Shown here: piece by piece, positions 15,389 to 23,925 of the stretch
Layout: each line of letters begins with the position of its first letter
Position numbering within the stretch: the first letter of the stretch is position 1
Assembly: GCA_964646815.1 (NCBI GenBank)
Contig: CAZYFH010000008.1
Span: 65,627 to 129,626, forward strand
Origin: CAZYFH01 sp964646815
GTDB lineage: Bacteria > Acidobacteriota > Vicinamibacteria > Vicinamibacterales > UBA8438
Direction of reading: 5' to 3'
DNA length: 64,000 bases
Translations under genes and position numbers: made by a program
The notes under the pieces: generated by a model
The model's input: only the letters and a program-made list of their open reading frames with translations
What the model was told of the DNA's origin: nothing
Databases searched by the model: none

Positions 15389-17410
15389 TTACTCATCCTC
15401 AATCGCATCGTCACCAATCATCTCCGGTAGCGGCGCGAGGCCAAACTCGTCGAGGACCGCGACGGTCACGTCGTAAAGCGCGGGCGCGTCGAGTGCGATC
15501 CGGCGATTCGTGAGGAGCACGCCCGGCACCAAGCGGTAATCGTTCATGTGGTCGCCGCTCCACGCCTCGTCGTTGTCGACAAAGACCTCGCGCGGAAACT
15601 CCCCGATCGGACTTTCCCACGACGCGCGATAACCGCGCCCGTAGCCGACGATGACCTCTGGGGCCTGGTCGACGTACGGTCCGGTGAGCTCTTCATGGGC
15701 GCGATAGACGAGCGTGACTGGCGACTGCCCATTGCGGGCGTCCACCATCGCTAGCAGATCGGCCTCGAGTCGATCGAGTAACGCATCGTATTCGGCTCCC
15801 GGAGCGACGATCCCGTCCTTCTCGCGGCCCCGCAGGTTGACGTACACGGCGTTGAACCCCACCGAGTATGCGGTCGTCCGACTCCAATCGACGTTGAGGA
15901 ACAATGGGGACGCGCCCTGCCGCGACGGATCCTTGAGCGTCACGTAGCCCTTCTCGACGAGCCACGAGTTGAGGTTGACCTCCCAGTACCACGGCGTGAA
16001 ACCATGATCCGACATGACGATGAGCGTCGTGCGATCGTCGCCGGCGACCTCTTCGAGGACGCGCCCAAGAGCTTCGTCCATCTCCTCGTACAACGTTTGG
16101 ATCCCGTCCGCCAGCAGTTCGTCCCTCACGAACGCCGGATGGTCGGTGTACGCGAAGTGGTGGAACATGTGGCTTCCCTGATCGACACTAGAGAAGTAGA
16201 AGAAGAGCAGGCCTTCGTCGAACGACTCCAACATGTAGTCAAGCGCGCGGCGCCGCTCGCGGTAGATAAACTGCGATTGGTCCCAGAACTCCTGCGCGGT
16301 GAAGACACCGTCGAGATAGGCGTCTGTGTCTTCCGGAATCTCCTGGGTGTAGAAGCGGCCGATCGCGTCGGTGATCTCGTTGCCCCAATCGTCCGGAGTC
16401 GATACCGGCAGGGCCGGGTTCGCCGGATCGATCTGGAGCGGTGTGACGTAGAGCCTGAAGTCGGGTCGCACCTCCTGCAGGTAGAACCGAGCGGTGGCGC
16501 CGAGGTTGACCAGATACGGAACCGCCTCGAAGTCGATGGCGATCCAGTCGCTCCATTCACCCTCGTTCAAGACGAACTCGTTGTCCTGCACCACGAACTT
16601 CGCCGCCGGCGCCTCGGGATCGAGTAACACCTCAAAGTCGACGGTGAGGTCCGGGTTTTCGTAGGCGGTCTCCTCCCCTGCGGCTTGTGGCGCGCCGTCG
16701 TCGCGCGGAAACCGGCGGAACGCGTTCGGCGGACCGATGAGCTGGGCACGCACGCGGTCGTTGATGACCTCGACGAGGTGTCCGACACCACCACGCAGGT
16801 CGTATATGTTCTCCGGCGGGTAATCGGTGTAGTACGAGTACGTTCCCGACCCTCCGAGCAGGTCCGGTGTGCCCATCCCGGAAAACGACTTACCGTCGAT
16901 GTCGACCGGAGGGAAGTTCATCGGCATCCGGAACACCGTCGTTGGGATACCCGCGTCGTCGAGCAGCTTCCACAGCGCCGGTCCCTTACGAAAGAGCTCG
17001 ACATCGCCACCTGTGAGCGGGACGTCCCACGATCCAAAGCTCAGGCTTCGCTCGGTCGGGAGGATGCGGTACGTCGGCGGATATATCTCGCGCGTGTCCA
17101 TCTCGCGATGTACGAAGTCGAAGACACCGTGCCCGCCGGGATTCATTCCGGTAATGAAGTTTGACCAGGCGACCGGGCTGAGGGGCGGCATGCTCGTCTC
17201 GAGGGGCGCAAACTCACCGTTGGATGCGAGACGTTGGAAGTTCGGTAGCAGTCCTGCGTCCATGAACTGTGCGAGATAGGTCGCATCCATCCCGTCGATG
17301 CCAAGGACGATCACCCGGCGCTCGCCGGGCGCTCCGGCCGGTCTGCACGCCGTGACGCTCAGGAGAATCGCGCCCACAGCGATCAGCAGGTGTCGACCGC
17401 GTCTGTTCAC
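15389..17410 (-). CDS. Alkaline-phosphatase-family lipoprotein (type I phosphodiesterase-like)
   Basis: 673 residues. The lipoprotein signal ends at Cys22 (LLSVTAC). The superfamily core starts with VIVLGIDGMDATYLAQF, whose Asp39 is the first metal ligand. SPVAWSNFITGMNPGGHGVF holds the likely nucleophile region, and VMSDHGFTPWYW, DQGSHMFHHFAY and GDHMNDYRLVPG supply metal ligands. An insert with beta-rich sequence lies between. It belongs to the nucleotide pyrophosphatase/phosphodiesterase group, though the TFPN nucleophile motif of classical NPPs is absent. The GTG start overlaps the TGA of the upstream paralogue (GTGA), so the pair is translationally coupled. Probably acts in the periplasm on a phosphodiester or sulfate ester; the substrate is unknown. 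Confidence 0.88.
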   Translation of the reverse strand: MNRRGRHLLIAVGAILLSVTACRPAGAPGERRVIVLGIDGMDATYLAQFMDAGLLPNFQRLASNGEFAPLETSMPPLSPVAWSNFITGMNPGGHGVFDFVHREMDTREIYPPTYRILPTERSLSFGSWDVPLTGGDVELFRKGPALWKLLDDAGIPTTVFRMPMNFPPVDIDGKSFSGMGTPDLLGGSGTYSYYTDYPPENIYDLRGGVGHLVEVINDRVRAQLIGPPNAFRRFPRDDGAPQAAGEETAYENPDLTVDFEVLLDPEAPAAKFVVQDNEFVLNEGEWSDWIAIDFEAVPYLVNLGATARFYLQEVRPDFRLYVTPLQIDPANPALPVSTPDDWGNEITDAIGRFYTQEIPEDTDAYLDGVFTAQEFWDQSQFIYRERRRALDYMLESFDEGLLFFYFSSVDQGSHMFHHFAYTDHPAFVRDELLADGIQTLYEEMDEALGRVLEEVAGDDRTTLIVMSDHGFTPWYWEVNLNSWLVEKGYVTLKDPSRQGASPLFLNVDWSRTTAYSVGFNAVYVNLRGREKDGIVAPGAEYDALLDRLEADLLAMVDARNGQSPVTLVYRAHEELTGPYVDQAPEVIVGYGRGYRASWESPIGEFPREVFVDNDEAWSGDHMNDYRLVPGVLLTNRRIALDAPALYDVTVAVLDEFGLAPLPEMIGDDAIEDE

Positions 17411-19605
17411 GACTCGGCCTCGGCGTGACGCGCCGTGGCTGGGGCGGCGACCGGGGCCGGTTCCGTTCTGGGCGGTGTGGCCGGCATGAGCGAGGTGCCA
17501 TCGCAGTGCGGGGGTACCGGCACCCCGAACAGGTCGAGCACGGTCGGCCCGATGTCCATGATGCTCGGTGTGGCAGTCGCGATCTGGCGGTTGCAAAAGA
17601 ACATCCCGGGGACGTCCGGCGGGTTGAAGTTGTGGTCGCCGCTCCACGGCCGGACGTTGTCTTCGAGCGCGTTTTCGCTCACGCCGCCGGTCACGGAGAG
17701 CCACCCGACGCGATGTCCCGGGCGGCAACCGACGATGAGGTCCGGGGCGTCGCCGACATACGGACCGCTGTAGACCTCGGTGGCGTCATACACCTCTCGC
17801 ACCGGGTGCGTCTGCTCTTGCTCGTCGTAGAGCGCCTTCAGCCCCTCCTGGATCGCGCGCTTGATCGCCGCGGCTTCATCACCGGGAGCCACGATGCCGT
17901 GAGCCTCTCGCCCCTGCAGGTTGAGGTAGATCCCACCAAAGCCGACCGCGTAGGCTTTGGTGTTCGACCAGTCGACGTCCTGGAACATATCTGCGCCGGT
18001 CGGCCCGCCGTTCTTGAGCGCTAGGAACCCGTTTTTGTAGAGCCAGCTGTTCAGGTTGACGCAGCGCCGGAACGGTTTGAACCCGTGGTCGGACATGACG
18101 ACGAGGACGTCGTCATCCGCGAGACGGGCCATCGTCCGGCCCACTAGATCATCCATCCGCGTGTACAGCGTCTTGATGGCGTCGCGATGCTTCGTGTCGC
18201 GACCGCGGTTCGCCGGGTGCGTCTCGTCGAGGTGCCGGAAGAGCATGTGCTGCACCCGGTCGGTGATGTCGAAGACGCACACCACCGCGCCACGCGCGGT
18301 TTTGGCGAGCGCGTCGAAGAACATCCGTTCGCGTTCGTCGTGAATCAGGTAGGTCTGGTCGAGAAAGGCATCTTCGTCGACGACGCCTTCGTTCAGCGAC
18401 GACATGTCCTCCGCCACCCCGAGCGTGGCATAGCGACCCAGCGTCTTGGAGAGATAGACGGCGTAGGTGAACGGATGGGAGATGGGCAACGCGGGCTTGT
18501 CGGGATCAATGTTGATCGGCGTCATATACAGCTTGACGTGCGGTGTGCACTCGAGGAGATAGAAGCGCACGATGCCGCGAACGGTGACGCCGGGCGCGGC
18601 CTGGAACTCGAGCTCGATCCAAGGCGTGTAAGTGCGGTGCTGTAACGCGTATGTTGTGCCGTCGATAGTCAACGTGGCATCGTCGCCGTTCACCCCCGCC
18701 CGAAGCTCGAGTGGGAGCTGCAGTTCGCCGCCATCGGCTCGCATCGTGTTCTCGGGTCCCGGGATGGCGCCCCGGGCCACGCCGTCCGAGACTGTCAGCG
18801 CGATTCGCTCCCCGTTCTTCATCGAGGCTGACAGCCGGTCCGCTTCGTCGGTGTCGCTGCTGAAGTAGTAGTAGGTGCCCTGACTACCCTTGAGGTCAGG
18901 GACGCTCATCGCGGACAACAGGACGCCGTTGAATTTCTCTGCGGGAAATGTAATCGGGACACGCAGGACAGTGCTGAAGACCCCGTGATCGCCGAGGATC
19001 TTCCAGAAGGGCTGGCTCCGGCGGCCCGCCTGAATCAGCGGCTTTCCGAGCGGGATCTGAAACGGGCCCAGCCGCAGGGTGCGTTTCGGCGGGTTGACGC
19101 GCGCCGAGCACAGCTCGGGGAGATGCGACTTTCGGTTCGGCACGAGGAAATCGAAGATGCGGTGCTTGCCGGGGTTGCATCCGGTCTGAAACGACGTCCA
19201 GGCGACGGGCGACTCCGCGAGCAGGGTTGTCGCGAGCGGACGAAAGGTCCCCCGGTCCCGCAGACGCGCAAGGTTCGGGAGCAGACCCTCCGCCATGAAC
19301 CGGTTGGTGAGCTCCGGGTCCTGACCGTCGAGACCGAGGATCACAACCCGGCGGACGCGTGCCGCGGCCAGCGCGCGGCTGCCGCGAATGCGCTGCACCA
19401 CCCACCGGATTGGCCAGGTCAGGAGGGTGAGGAACGCGAGAAATATCGTGAAGATGATGATAAACAGGGATGAGACGAAGGCGAATCCGGCGCCGGGACC
19501 GACGTAGGCGAACGCCGGCTCTGTCGCGCCCAATACGAGCGACAACGCCGCGAGGATGACTCCGCCCGTCGACCTGAGCCCGGGAACCTTGGAACTCTGG
19601 AACAT
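17407..19605 (-). CDS. Alkaline-phosphatase-family protein with N-terminal membrane anchor
   Basis: 732 residues, paralogue of the preceding entry. A signal segment (VILAALSLVLGATEPAFA) is followed by YVGPGAG and a long membrane helix (FVSSLFIIIFTIFLAFLTLL). The catalytic domain begins VVILGLDGQDPELTNRFMAE and has SPVAWTSFQTGCNPGKH, DITDRVQHMLFRHLDE, VMSDHGFKPFRR and SGDHNFNPPDVPG. SPVAW with following Ser/Thr is shared with the paralogue. Start choice is open: ATG at 19605 is used here, but an in-frame ATG at 19677, 4 nt after the sulfotransferase stop, would add residues encoded by a tandem heptamer repeat. Co-oriented with the sulfotransferase upstream and coupled to the lipoprotein downstream. 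Confidence 0.87.
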   Translation of the reverse strand: MFQSSKVPGLRSTGGVILAALSLVLGATEPAFAYVGPGAGFAFVSSLFIIIFTIFLAFLTLLTWPIRWVVQRIRGSRALAAARVRRVVILGLDGQDPELTNRFMAEGLLPNLARLRDRGTFRPLATTLLAESPVAWTSFQTGCNPGKHRIFDFLVPNRKSHLPELCSARVNPPKRTLRLGPFQIPLGKPLIQAGRRSQPFWKILGDHGVFSTVLRVPITFPAEKFNGVLLSAMSVPDLKGSQGTYYYFSSDTDEADRLSASMKNGERIALTVSDGVARGAIPGPENTMRADGGELQLPLELRAGVNGDDATLTIDGTTYALQHRTYTPWIELEFQAAPGVTVRGIVRFYLLECTPHVKLYMTPINIDPDKPALPISHPFTYAVYLSKTLGRYATLGVAEDMSSLNEGVVDEDAFLDQTYLIHDERERMFFDALAKTARGAVVCVFDITDRVQHMLFRHLDETHPANRGRDTKHRDAIKTLYTRMDDLVGRTMARLADDDVLVVMSDHGFKPFRRCVNLNSWLYKNGFLALKNGGPTGADMFQDVDWSNTKAYAVGFGGIYLNLQGREAHGIVAPGDEAAAIKRAIQEGLKALYDEQEQTHPVREVYDATEVYSGPYVGDAPDLIVGCRPGHRVGWLSVTGGVSENALEDNVRPWSGDHNFNPPDVPGMFFCNRQIATATPSIMDIGPTVLDLFGVPVPPHCDGTSLMPATPPRTEPAPVAAPATARHAEAES

Positions 19606-19631
19606 GGAAACGCGCGGGCGAGGCGTTGCGT

Positions 19632-19668
19632 CCCTGCAACCCTGCACCCTGCACCCTGCACCCTGCAC
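19632..19668. repeat. Tandem heptanucleotide repeat (CCCTGCA x5)
   Basis: Five CCCTGCA units, with one extra A after the first. It lies between the sulfotransferase stop and the usual start of the membrane-anchored phosphatase-family protein. Read on the minus strand from the ATG at 19677 it is in frame with that protein, and gain or loss of one unit would break this frame. Confidence 0.85.
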
Positions 19669-19681
19669 GCGGTACATTGCC

Positions 19682-20293
19682 CTACGCCCTATTTCGATAC
19701 AGCGTGGCGTCGACGGCTGCCGCCATCGCCGCGACGTCGAGGTCGCCCCCGAGAAACTCACCGATCTGTCCGGCGACGACCGCCGGTTCCGACACCGTGC
19801 GTCGGTGCTCCACGTACAGCACCTCGCAGTTAGCTCGGGCCGCCAACTGGGTCTCGACGTTCTTCAAGTGCTCCGCGAACAGATCGGCCATGTCGTCGTC
19901 GCTCGTGTCATCGGCGGACTCCCCTCGACGGTCGAGCATCTTTTTTTGGGAGGCGAGCACTTCCGGTAGGCTTCGTTTCAAAAAGATCACCTTGTAATCG
20001 TAGGTCGGCGGTAGGTGCTGCAACAGGAACGAGATGACCTTGAGGCCCTTGCCGCGCGTGTCGGCCAGCCACGATTTGTCGGCGGTCTTGTCGAGCTCCT
20101 TGACGCGCTCGAGCTCGTAGTAGCCCTTTGGATTGTCCGTGTCGGGTGTTCGGCGGCCGTCGACCACCAGCTTGATGCCGCCGGCCGCCAGCATGCGCAT
20201 CAACATCGAGGTGCCCGATCGGGGTAGACCAGAGACGACGATGATCGGCTCGCCGGCCGAACGCGCACCCCACAGGTGCTTAAGGAAGCTCAT
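19682..20293 (-). CDS. Sulfotransferase-family protein
   Basis: A 203-residue P-loop protein. IIVVSGLPRSGTSMLMRML carries the 5'-phosphosulfate-binding loop of PAPS-dependent sulfotransferases, and YKVIFLKRSLPEVLASQKKM fits the segment that contacts the 3'-phosphate (conserved R and S). LYVEHRRTVSEP and GEFLGGDLD resemble the C-terminal family motif. It is shorter than typical carbohydrate sulfotransferases (250-300), so the acceptor domain is minimal. It is transcribed away from the gene for the fused ATP sulfurylase/APS kinase, which makes PAPS, 126 bp away. It probably transfers sulfate to a small molecule, lipid or glycan handled by the neighbouring hydrolases; the acceptor is unknown. 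Confidence 0.82.
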   Translation of the reverse strand: MSFLKHLWGARSAGEPIIVVSGLPRSGTSMLMRMLAAGGIKLVVDGRRTPDTDNPKGYYELERVKELDKTADKSWLADTRGKGLKVISFLLQHLPPTYDYKVIFLKRSLPEVLASQKKMLDRRGESADDTSDDDMADLFAEHLKNVETQLAARANCEVLYVEHRRTVSEPAVVAGQIGEFLGGDLDVAAMAAAVDATLYRNRA

Positions 20294-20419
20294 TGCGGCA
20301 CCGGATCGTGGGCAGTTTCAACCGGTTTCCCCGAGCGGTCAAGTGTTTCGGGGCACAGGCACATGCTATTCTGGCGGTTTCTTTGCGTTTGTCCGATCCA
20401 TATTTGTAGGAGTGACGTT

Positions 20420-22156
20420 GTGTCTGACGATCTCATTACTCCGCACGGCGGGACGCTCGTGGACCTGTGTGTCGATGACGCGCACGGGGCAGCACTTAAA
20501 GCGGAGTCGCGCGACTGGCTATCTCACGACCTGACGCCACGGCAGCTCTGCGACCTCGAGCTGCTCCTCACCGGAGCCTTCTCCCCGCTGACCGGCTTCA
20601 TGACGCAGGGGGATCATGAGCGCGTGTGCGCGGACATGCGGCTCGCCGATGCCGACGGTACGCTCTGGCCGATCCCGATCACGCTCGACGTGTCGGAAGA
20701 GGTCGCTGCGACGCTGAAGCCTGGATCGCACCTGGCGCTGCGTGACGAGGAAGGGGTGATGGTCGCGGCCCTTGATGTCGAGGACGTCTGGCAGCCTGAT
20801 CGACAGGCCGAGGCCGAAGCCGTCTTTGGCACCACGAACCGCGAGCATCCGGGCGTGGCCTACCTCCTCGAACAGGCTCAGCCGTTCTACGTCGGCGGAC
20901 GGGTGACGGGCCTGCAGCCGGTGACCCACTACGACTACAAGTTGTTGCGCCATCGACCGGCGGAGCTACGCGCCGAGTTCACTAAGCTCGGGTGGACGAA
21001 GGTCGTGGCGTTTCAAACCCGCAACCCGATGCATCGCGCCCACCAGGAGTTGACCCTCCGCGCGGCGAAAGAGGTGGAGGCAAGTCTTCTCATCCATCCG
21101 GTGGTCGGGTTGACCAAGCCCGGCGACGTCGACCACTACACGCGGGTACGGTGCTATCAGGCGTTGCTCCAACGATATCCGCGGAAGACCGCGATGCTGT
21201 CGTTGCTGCCACTGGCCATGCGGATGGGCGGTCCACGCGAGGCGGTGTGGCACGCCATCATCCGGAAGAACCACGGCTGCACCCATCTCATTGTCGGCCG
21301 TGATCACGCCGGACCCGGCAGCGATTCGAGCGGGACTCCGTTCTACGGTCCGTACGACGCGCAGGAGATGCTGCGCCAGCACGAGGCCGAGCTGGGCGTC
21401 GCGATGGTGCCGTTCAAGCTGATGGTCTACGTCGAGGACCTCGATTCGTATGTGCCCGTCGACGAGGTTCCCGACGGCAAACGGACACTGAATCTGTCCG
21501 GAACCGAGCTCCGGCAGCGGCTCGCCAAAGGCCAGGATGTGCCGACCTGGTTCACGTTTGCAGACGTCGCACAAGAGCTGCGTCGGAGCCATCCGCCGCG
21601 TCGCCGCCAAGGCTTCACCGTGTTCTTTACCGGGTTGTCCGGGTCTGGGAAGTCGACCATCGCGAACGCGCTCCTCGTGAAATTCCTGGAGATGGGGGGG
21701 CGCTCCGTCACGCTGCTCGACGGTGACCTTGTCCGGAAGAACCTGTCGAAGGAGCTCGGATTCTCGAAGGAACACCGCGACATCAACATTCGCCGGATCG
21801 GCTATGTGGCATCCGAGATCACCAAGAACGGCGGCATCGCCGTCTGTGCGCCGATCGCGCCCTACGACGCGGTCCGGAAGGACGTGCGATCGATGATCGA
21901 GCCGGCCGGTGGGTTCATGCTCGTTTATGTCGATACGCCGATCGGGGTGTGCGAAGAGCGCGACCGAAAGGGCCTCTACGCCAAGGCTCGTGCCGGCATC
22001 ATCAAAGAGTTCACCGGCATCTCGGATCCGTATGAGGAGCCGCCCGACGCCGACCTCGTTATCGACACGACGTCGCTGATGCCAGAAGAGGCGGCGCAGC
22101 AGATCGTCCTGCACCTCGAAAAGGAGGGGTACGTCGGGGCGAAGGACGACGACTGA
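20420..22156 (+). CDS. Fused ATP sulfurylase / APS kinase (PAPS synthase)
   Basis: Bifunctional enzyme of 578 residues. The N-terminal ATP sulfurylase (about 1-385) has QTRNPMHRAH and GRDHAGPG and makes APS from sulfate and ATP. The C-terminal APS kinase (from about 400) has the P-loop FTGLSGSGKST, LDGDLVR and the family block KEHRDINIRRIGYVA, and phosphorylates APS to PAPS. Start GTG at 20420 is chosen because TAGGAG lies 7 nt upstream; the frame is open 48 codons further, and an in-frame ATG at 20363 would add a Cys-rich stretch. APS can feed the 4Fe-4S APS reductase at 10.5-11.3 kb, while PAPS matches the sulfotransferase transcribed divergently from it. Confidence 0.95.
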   Translation: MSDDLITPHGGTLVDLCVDDAHGAALKAESRDWLSHDLTPRQLCDLELLLTGAFSPLTGFMTQGDHERVCADMRLADADGTLWPIPITLDVSEEVAATLKPGSHLALRDEEGVMVAALDVEDVWQPDRQAEAEAVFGTTNREHPGVAYLLEQAQPFYVGGRVTGLQPVTHYDYKLLRHRPAELRAEFTKLGWTKVVAFQTRNPMHRAHQELTLRAAKEVEASLLIHPVVGLTKPGDVDHYTRVRCYQALLQRYPRKTAMLSLLPLAMRMGGPREAVWHAIIRKNHGCTHLIVGRDHAGPGSDSSGTPFYGPYDAQEMLRQHEAELGVAMVPFKLMVYVEDLDSYVPVDEVPDGKRTLNLSGTELRQRLAKGQDVPTWFTFADVAQELRRSHPPRRRQGFTVFFTGLSGSGKSTIANALLVKFLEMGGRSVTLLDGDLVRKNLSKELGFSKEHRDINIRRIGYVASEITKNGGIAVCAPIAPYDAVRKDVRSMIEPAGGFMLVYVDTPIGVCEERDRKGLYAKARAGIIKEFTGISDPYEEPPDADLVIDTTSLMPEEAAQQIVLHLEKEGYVGAKDDD

Positions 22157-22217
22157 CGACGGTGAGTAACGCACTCCCCAGGTCTGGGACGCAACCCCCG
22201 ATCCAAGAGAGGGCGGT

Positions 22218-22829
22218 GTGAACGGTAGCCAACTGGGCCGATTCGAGCAGGCCCTTGCACGGTTCGATCAGGCCAACGCTCAAGATCCTAACCGCGAAAC
22301 GGTCGATGGAGTGTCGCAGCCCAGGGAACTTGTTTACGCCCGTCGCATGACCGCCAAGCTCAAGCGGTTTGCACCTGACGCGCCGGAGGCAGTCCGCGTG
22401 GCGTCGCGCTGCCAGCACCTGCAGCGCTGGATGATTCCACGGTCGACTTATCCCGAAGGTCGGGATGGGTATCGGTCGTGGCGGACCGACCTGGGCGCGT
22501 TTCACGCGGAGACCGCCGGTGCGATTCTGCGAGAGGTGGGCTACGACGAGGCCACGGTCGGTCGCGTCGCGTCCCTGCTTAGGAAGGAGCGGCTGAAGGC
22601 CGACCTGGAGGTTCAGCTCCTCGAGGACGTTATCTGCCTCGTGTTCCTCGAGTACTATCTCGCCGACTTCGCGACGCAGCACGACGAACAGAAGCTGCTG
22701 GAGATCCTGCGGAAGACCTGGCGCAAGATGTCCGACGCCGGGCGCAGAGCCGCGCTCGCGCTCGACCTCGCGCCCGAGGTGGCAGGGCTCGTGGCACGGG
22801 CGGTTGCCGCCGATTCCAGTCACGGGTGA
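22218..22829 (+). CDS. DUF4202 family protein
   Basis: A 203-residue soluble, helical protein with the family sequences FDQANAQDPN, YARRMTAKLKRFAPDAPEAV, ASRCQHLQRW, YPEGRDGYRSWR and a DVICLVFLEYYL segment. Conserved His and Asp residues suggest a metal-dependent hydrolase of HD-like type, but no activity is established for the family. GTG start preceded by AGAGAGGGCGG. It follows the PAPS synthase by 61 nt on the same strand; DUF4202 genes are often near sulfate-activation genes, so a role in APS/PAPS metabolism is plausible. Confidence 0.85.
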   Translation: MNGSQLGRFEQALARFDQANAQDPNRETVDGVSQPRELVYARRMTAKLKRFAPDAPEAVRVASRCQHLQRWMIPRSTYPEGRDGYRSWRTDLGAFHAETAGAILREVGYDEATVGRVASLLRKERLKADLEVQLLEDVICLVFLEYYLADFATQHDEQKLLEILRKTWRKMSDAGRRAALALDLAPEVAGLVARAVAADSSHG

Positions 22830-22867
22830 GTGACGGCTTGTCTGGGGTCTACCTCGCGATCGAGGCG

Positions 22868-22916
22868 CGATGCATCGGCGGTCGAATGCAGCAGCACTTT
22901 CGCCGCGGGCTGCTAT
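22868..22916 (+). repeat. Dispersed repeat family A, copy 3
   Basis: GATGCATCGGCGGTCGAATG followed by CAGCAGCACTTTCGCC and GCGGGCTGCTA. It lies between the DUF4202 gene and the convergent BASS transporter gene, overlapping the latter's last codon. Confidence 0.7.
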
Positions 22917-23869
22917 GTCCCGATCGAGATGTCGACGCCACGGTCGGCCTTCTCCGGCATCGTGCGCCAGAGCGCCGCCGCCACGCTCCCGACAAGGGAG
23001 TGAAAGACCGCCGAGATGGCGCTCGGGATGGCAACAAGCGGGTTGGCGAAGTTCTGCTGCGCCAAGACGACGCCGAGCCCGGAGTTCTGCATCCCAACCT
23101 CGATCGCCACGGTACGTGACGCCTTCTCCCGCCGCAGCCAGAGCCGACCGGCGAGATAGCCGAGCACGAACCCGCCGGCATGCAGGCAGAGCACCGCCAG
23201 GACGAGGTGGGGGCCTGCCTCGATCACCTGTTGGCGACTGCCGCCGATGACCGAACCGACAATCAGGACGATGGCCGCGACGGCCACGAGCGGTGCCACG
23301 GGGAGTACGCGCGCGCAGATGGCCGGGAAGCGCCATTTGAGGAGCGCACCGGCGGCCACCGGGAGGATCACGACCTGCACCGTGTCGAACAGCAGGCCTG
23401 CGGCCGGTACGTCGACACGACTGCCGGCGAGGAGCGCCGTCAGGCTCGGTGTCATGACGACCGCGAGGAGCGTGGACGCCGTCGTCATCGTGACCGAGAG
23501 CGCGACGTCGGCGCGTGCGAGAAACGTGATGACGTTCGACGCCGTACCTCCAGGGCAACAGGCAACGAGGATCAGCCCGGCGGCGAATGGTGCCGGAAGG
23601 TCGAACAGCGCGCCCAGGCTCCATCCGATTGCAGGCATCAGCGTATATTGGAGCGCGACGCCGGGGAGCACATTGGTGCGTTCGCGCCAGATGCGGCGGA
23701 AATCGGCGAACCCGAGCGTCATGCCCATGCTCAGCATGATGATCGCCAGGCCGATCGGGATGAGCGGACCGCTGAACCAACTGAACAAGGTGGGCCTCAG
23801 AAGCGCGGCGCCGGCGGCGATCAGCACCCACAGCGGGAACGCGTTGATGAGCGCGGTCAGGATATGCAC
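22913..23869 (-). CDS. Bile acid:sodium symporter (BASS) family transporter
   Basis: A 318-residue inner-membrane protein with about nine or ten hydrophobic segments and little else. LSMGMTLGFADFRRIW, LVACCPGGTASNVITFLARA and IEVGMQNSGLGVVLAQ are typical of the family; the latter two contain the discontinuous helices that bind sodium. Bacterial members carry organic anions such as pyruvate, pantoate or sulfonate-like compounds; the substrate here cannot be read from sequence. Convergent with the PAPS synthase-DUF4202 unit. Start ATG at 23869; the divergent SDR gene begins 57 bp away. Confidence 0.92.
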   Translation of the reverse strand: MHILTALINAFPLWVLIAAGAALLRPTLFSWFSGPLIPIGLAIIMLSMGMTLGFADFRRIWRERTNVLPGVALQYTLMPAIGWSLGALFDLPAPFAAGLILVACCPGGTASNVITFLARADVALSVTMTTASTLLAVVMTPSLTALLAGSRVDVPAAGLLFDTVQVVILPVAAGALLKWRFPAICARVLPVAPLVAVAAIVLIVGSVIGGSRQQVIEAGPHLVLAVLCLHAGGFVLGYLAGRLWLRREKASRTVAIEVGMQNSGLGVVLAQQNFANPLVAIPSAISAVFHSLVGSVAAALWRTMPEKADRGVDISIGT

Positions 23870-23883
23870 ACTGCGTCGATTCT

Positions 23884-23914
23884 AGAACCCTGAACCTGGA
23901 ACCTTGAACCCCGG
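23884..23914. repeat. Short degenerate GAACC-type tandem repeat
   Basis: GAACCCTGAACCTGGAACCT and TGAACCCCGG lie between divergent genes. Related strings occur at 19581-19602 and 28501-28529, each just upstream of a start codon. Confidence 0.6.
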
Positions 23915-23925
23915 AAATTGATTCT

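Noticed and set aside
19632..19668. Possible CRISPR-like array
   Set aside because: The 7-bp units are directly adjacent with no spacers; this is a simple tandem repeat.
20966..22174. Minus-strand frame of 402 codons opposite PAPS synthase
   Set aside because: Antisense shadow of a gene with clear ATP sulfurylase and APS kinase motifs.
22059..23831. Long minus-strand frame of 590 codons across the DUF4202 and BASS genes
   Set aside because: Arg/Pro-rich shadow of two well-supported genes (DUF4202 on the plus strand, BASS transporter in another frame); no family motif.
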